From assembly GCA_023433835.1 (NCBI GenBank), contig JAEYTW010000267.1:1-15783 (forward strand): a stretch of DNA of 15,783 bases, read 5' to 3'. Below are positions 14,176 to 15,783 of the stretch, one piece after another. How positions within the stretch are numbered: position 1 is the first letter of the stretch; each line of letters opens with the position of its first letter. The notes under the pieces are model-generated. The model was not told the DNA's origin. It worked only from the letters and a program-made list of their open reading frames with translations, and ran no database searches. The stretch is from Pseudomonadota bacterium (GTDB lineage: Bacteria; Pseudomonadota; Alphaproteobacteria; Ferrovibrionales; Ferrovibrionaceae). A program made the translations under genes and the position numbers.

Positions 14176-15210
14176 ATGTCAATTCCGCCTTATGGCGCCG
14201 GTATCGCCTCGCTGATCGCGAAGGGCTTCGCCGCGGGCAAGCAGACCGGATTCGGCAATTCGATCACCGCGCCGGTTACCAAGCAGACCCTGGACAACAT
14301 CATCAACCAGGGTGCGATCGAGCGCAGCAAGAACAACGTGCTGACGATCGCCTCGAACCGCATCAACGCGTTCTCGACGGGCCAACTCAATCCCAAGGAC
14401 GACTGGGAAATGTCGTCGGCCTATCTCGCCAAGACCGGCCAGCCCTTCTTCGTCACCGTCGGCAGCGACGGCAAGCCCGAGATCACGCGCATGCGCGACA
14501 GTGATTTCGCCAAATACAACACCGTCCAGAAGACCAGGCTGAACGATGCCCTCGACCAGCTCGACAAGCTGGTCGTCAAGCAGAACGCCAACCAGACCAA
14601 CCAGGGCCTGCGCATGCAGCTCGAGAGCGCGGCCAAGCAACTCTCGCGCCAGCAGAACGGCCTGGAACAGCCGACCGACGATTTCTTCATCAAGGCCAAG
14701 AATTTGACGGTCAACATGGTGCCGTTCAAGCTCACCCTCGATTCGACCGGAAAGCTCGCCCTTGGCGACCAGACCAAGGCGACCTTCATGGATGAGCGCG
14801 CGGACCGCCGCGCCGTCCTCCAGCAGACCATCTCCGACTGGAACGACGCGGTGACGTCCGGCATCTATCTCCAGTCCTGGCAGAACGATGCCAAGACCCT
14901 CGCCGACCTGGGCAAGAGCTTCTATTTCGACGTCGACAGCCTCGGCAGGCCGGTCGCCAAGGAAAACACCGTCGACAACATCGTCCCGCAGTTCCTGAAG
15001 GAAGATCCCTATCCCAATCTCGGCGCCACGACGAAGTGGCAGAAGGATGCGCTGAACTTCGCCGCCGCCGGGACGCCGTTCTATCTCGACATCGACGGCG
15101 CGACCCAGTCTGTCGTCGCCAAACAGATCACGCCGCAGAACCTGATCAATTTCGCCAAGCCACCGTTCTATCAGCAGCAGGCCGGCGCCATCGTCTCGCT
15201 GCTCGGTTAA
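14176..15210 (+). CDS. Unrecognised cysteine-free protein with ~40-residue internal repeats
   Basis: I do not recognise this 344-residue protein. Three similar modules start at Trp residues 77, 235 and 288. The pattern is W-x-x-x-A-x-x-L/F-A-x-x-G-x-P/S-F-aromatic-hydrophobic-D/T-hydrophobic, then an acidic/Gly turn, P/V, Val/Ile and a Lys/Arg. Examples are GQPFFVTVGSDGKPEI (88-103), GKSFYFDVDSLGRPVAK (246-262) and GTPFYLDIDGATQSVVAK (299-316). A degenerate fourth copy lies at ~170-205 (VPFKLTLDSTGKLAL). Between copies 1 and 2, ~117-163 looks helical and may be a coiled coil. It has no cysteine, signal peptide or membrane segment and is rich in Gln and Asn, as in proteins exported by the flagellar system, but that is inference. 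A strong ribosome binding site (AAGGGAG, 8 nt) implies real expression. Its TAA overlaps the stop of the converging PseG-PseH gene. Confidence 0.85.
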   Translation: MSIPPYGAGIASLIAKGFAAGKQTGFGNSITAPVTKQTLDNIINQGAIERSKNNVLTIASNRINAFSTGQLNPKDDWEMSSAYLAKTGQPFFVTVGSDGKPEITRMRDSDFAKYNTVQKTRLNDALDQLDKLVVKQNANQTNQGLRMQLESAAKQLSRQQNGLEQPTDDFFIKAKNLTVNMVPFKLTLDSTGKLALGDQTKATFMDERADRRAVLQQTISDWNDAVTSGIYLQSWQNDAKTLADLGKSFYFDVDSLGRPVAKENTVDNIVPQFLKEDPYPNLGATTKWQKDALNFAAAGTPFYLDIDGATQSVVAKQITPQNLINFAKPPFYQQQAGAIVSLLG

Positions 15211-15783
15211 GCCATATCGGCCCGCCACAGCCAGTGGCGGGCATCGACGGCCTGAAATCCCGCCTTTCCGAACAAAGCCTGCGACGCCGCATTGGCCGGG
15301 TCGACCTCGGCCAGGATATCGACGCCGGCGCTCAAATTCTGCGCCAGCTTCAGCGCGGCCAGGGCCAAGCCCTTCCCCTGCATCGCCGGATCGACCAGGA
15401 TCGACACTTCGAACCGGCGATCTTCGAGCTGGTCGAGCCGCAGGACGCCGCCGGGGCGGCCATCCAGTTCAATCAGCATCAGCCAGCGCGCAGGGTCGCC
15501 CAGCACCCCGGCAAGCCAGGCCGCATGGCCCTCGGGCGTCGGCACGGCGGGATTGCGGGCATAGCGGCGCACCTCGGGCAAGCTCTGCCAAGCCAGCATC
15601 AGCGCGGAATCGGCCAAACCGGCCAGGCGCAGCGACGCCTGCCCCTCGCGCACCGCCACGGTCGGCAGCATGGCCAGGGCGACGCGCTGCAGGCCGCGGC
15701 CATCGCACAGGGCCGCGCCCGCCGCGGCCATCGCCGTCCGCGTCGCTGGCTCGTTCAGCAACCGGGCGAGACCGGCGGGCAGG
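15207..15783 (-). CDS. pseG: PseG-PseH fusion: C-terminus of the UDP-sugar hydrolase plus GNAT acetyltransferase (5' end outside window)
   Basis: The frame is open to the right edge, so only the last ~191 residues are seen; the TTG at 15761 is an internal leucine, not a start. The first ~35 residues (RLLNEPATRTAMAAAGAAL, then DGRGLQRVALAML) match the C-terminal end of PseG, the MurG-like hydrolase that removes UDP from the pseudaminic precursor. The following ~145 residues are a GNAT domain like PseH, which N-acetylates the 4-amino group: SLRLAGLADSALMLAWQSLPEVRRYARN (in part LAWQSLPEVRRYA), H at GHAAWL, and the acetyl-CoA loop DPAMQGKGLALAAL. The order hydrolase then acetyltransferase is inference from a short fragment; fused PseG-PseH proteins are known in bacteria. 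Its stop shares the palindrome TTAA (15207-15210) with the converging repeat-protein gene. Confidence 0.8.
   Translation of the reverse strand, partial: LPAGLARLLNEPATRTAMAAAGAALCDGRGLQRVALAMLPTVAVREGQASLRLAGLADSALMLAWQSLPEVRRYARNPAVPTPEGHAAWLAGVLGDPARWLMLIELDGRPGGVLRLDQLEDRRFEVSILVDPAMQGKGLALAALKLAQNLSAGVDILAEVDPANAASQALFGKAGFQAVDARHWLWRADMA

Noticed and set aside
14179..15228. - strand open frame (349 codons) opposite the repeat protein
   Set aside because: The + frame has a strong ribosome binding site and internally repeated protein sequence with conserved aromatic positions; the - frame has neither.
1..15783. CRISPR array, tRNA/rRNA genes, insertion sequences
   Set aside because: No regularly spaced repeats, no cloverleaf or rRNA-like sequence, and no transposase gene or terminal inverted repeats were seen.

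Overview
The window is a dense flagellin-glycosylation locus from a high-GC alphaproteobacterium. The flaF/flbT pair, the alphaproteobacterial-type flagellin and the gene order support this; Rhodospirillales or a relative is plausible, but the order is inference. Nearly all of it is coding. The genes encode synthesis of two different nine-carbon nonulosonic acids (legionaminic-type and pseudaminic acid), one flagellin, two putative flagellin glycosyltransferases of different families, and two post-transcriptional flagellin regulators.

Left part (1-6437), legionaminic-acid-type synthesis. On the + strand lie the 3' end of an unidentified gene, legI (NeuB-family synthase), a FemAB/GNAT-like putative acyltransferase, and legF (CMP-sugar synthetase). 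A convergent - strand operon, legB > ptmE > legC, carries 4,6-dehydratase, CBS-nucleotidyltransferase and aminotransferase, joined by 4-nt stop/start overlaps. The two arms meet tail to tail with a 14-nt overlap (3224-3237). A LegG-type hydrolysing epimerase and a classical LegH are not seen.

Middle (6438-11794), the flagellin module. A 400-bp A+T-richer leader precedes a flagellin gene with a strong ribosome binding site, its own codon bias and a strong terminator. Next comes a TPR protein with a highly diverged GT41/SPINDLY-like domain (FlmG-type), then a Maf (motility accessory factor) protein coupled to it by a TGATG junction.

Right part (11795-15783). On the - strand, flbT and flaF follow pseI (pseudaminic acid synthase). 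Diverging from pseI is an unrecognised, cysteine-free protein with three clear copies and one degenerate copy of a roughly 40-residue repeat. Convergent to it, and running off the right edge, is a PseG-PseH fusion (hydrolase C-terminus plus GNAT acetyltransferase).

Working model (inference): Leg-type and Pse sugars are made as CMP-activated donors, and the TPR-GT and Maf proteins attach one or both to the flagellin before export, while FlaF and FlbT tune flagellin production. The points most worth following are the coexistence of FlmG-like and Maf enzymes with two sugar pathways, the loss of canonical GT41 catalytic motifs in the FlmG-like protein, and the new repeat protein. No tRNA, rRNA, CRISPR array or mobile element was recognised.
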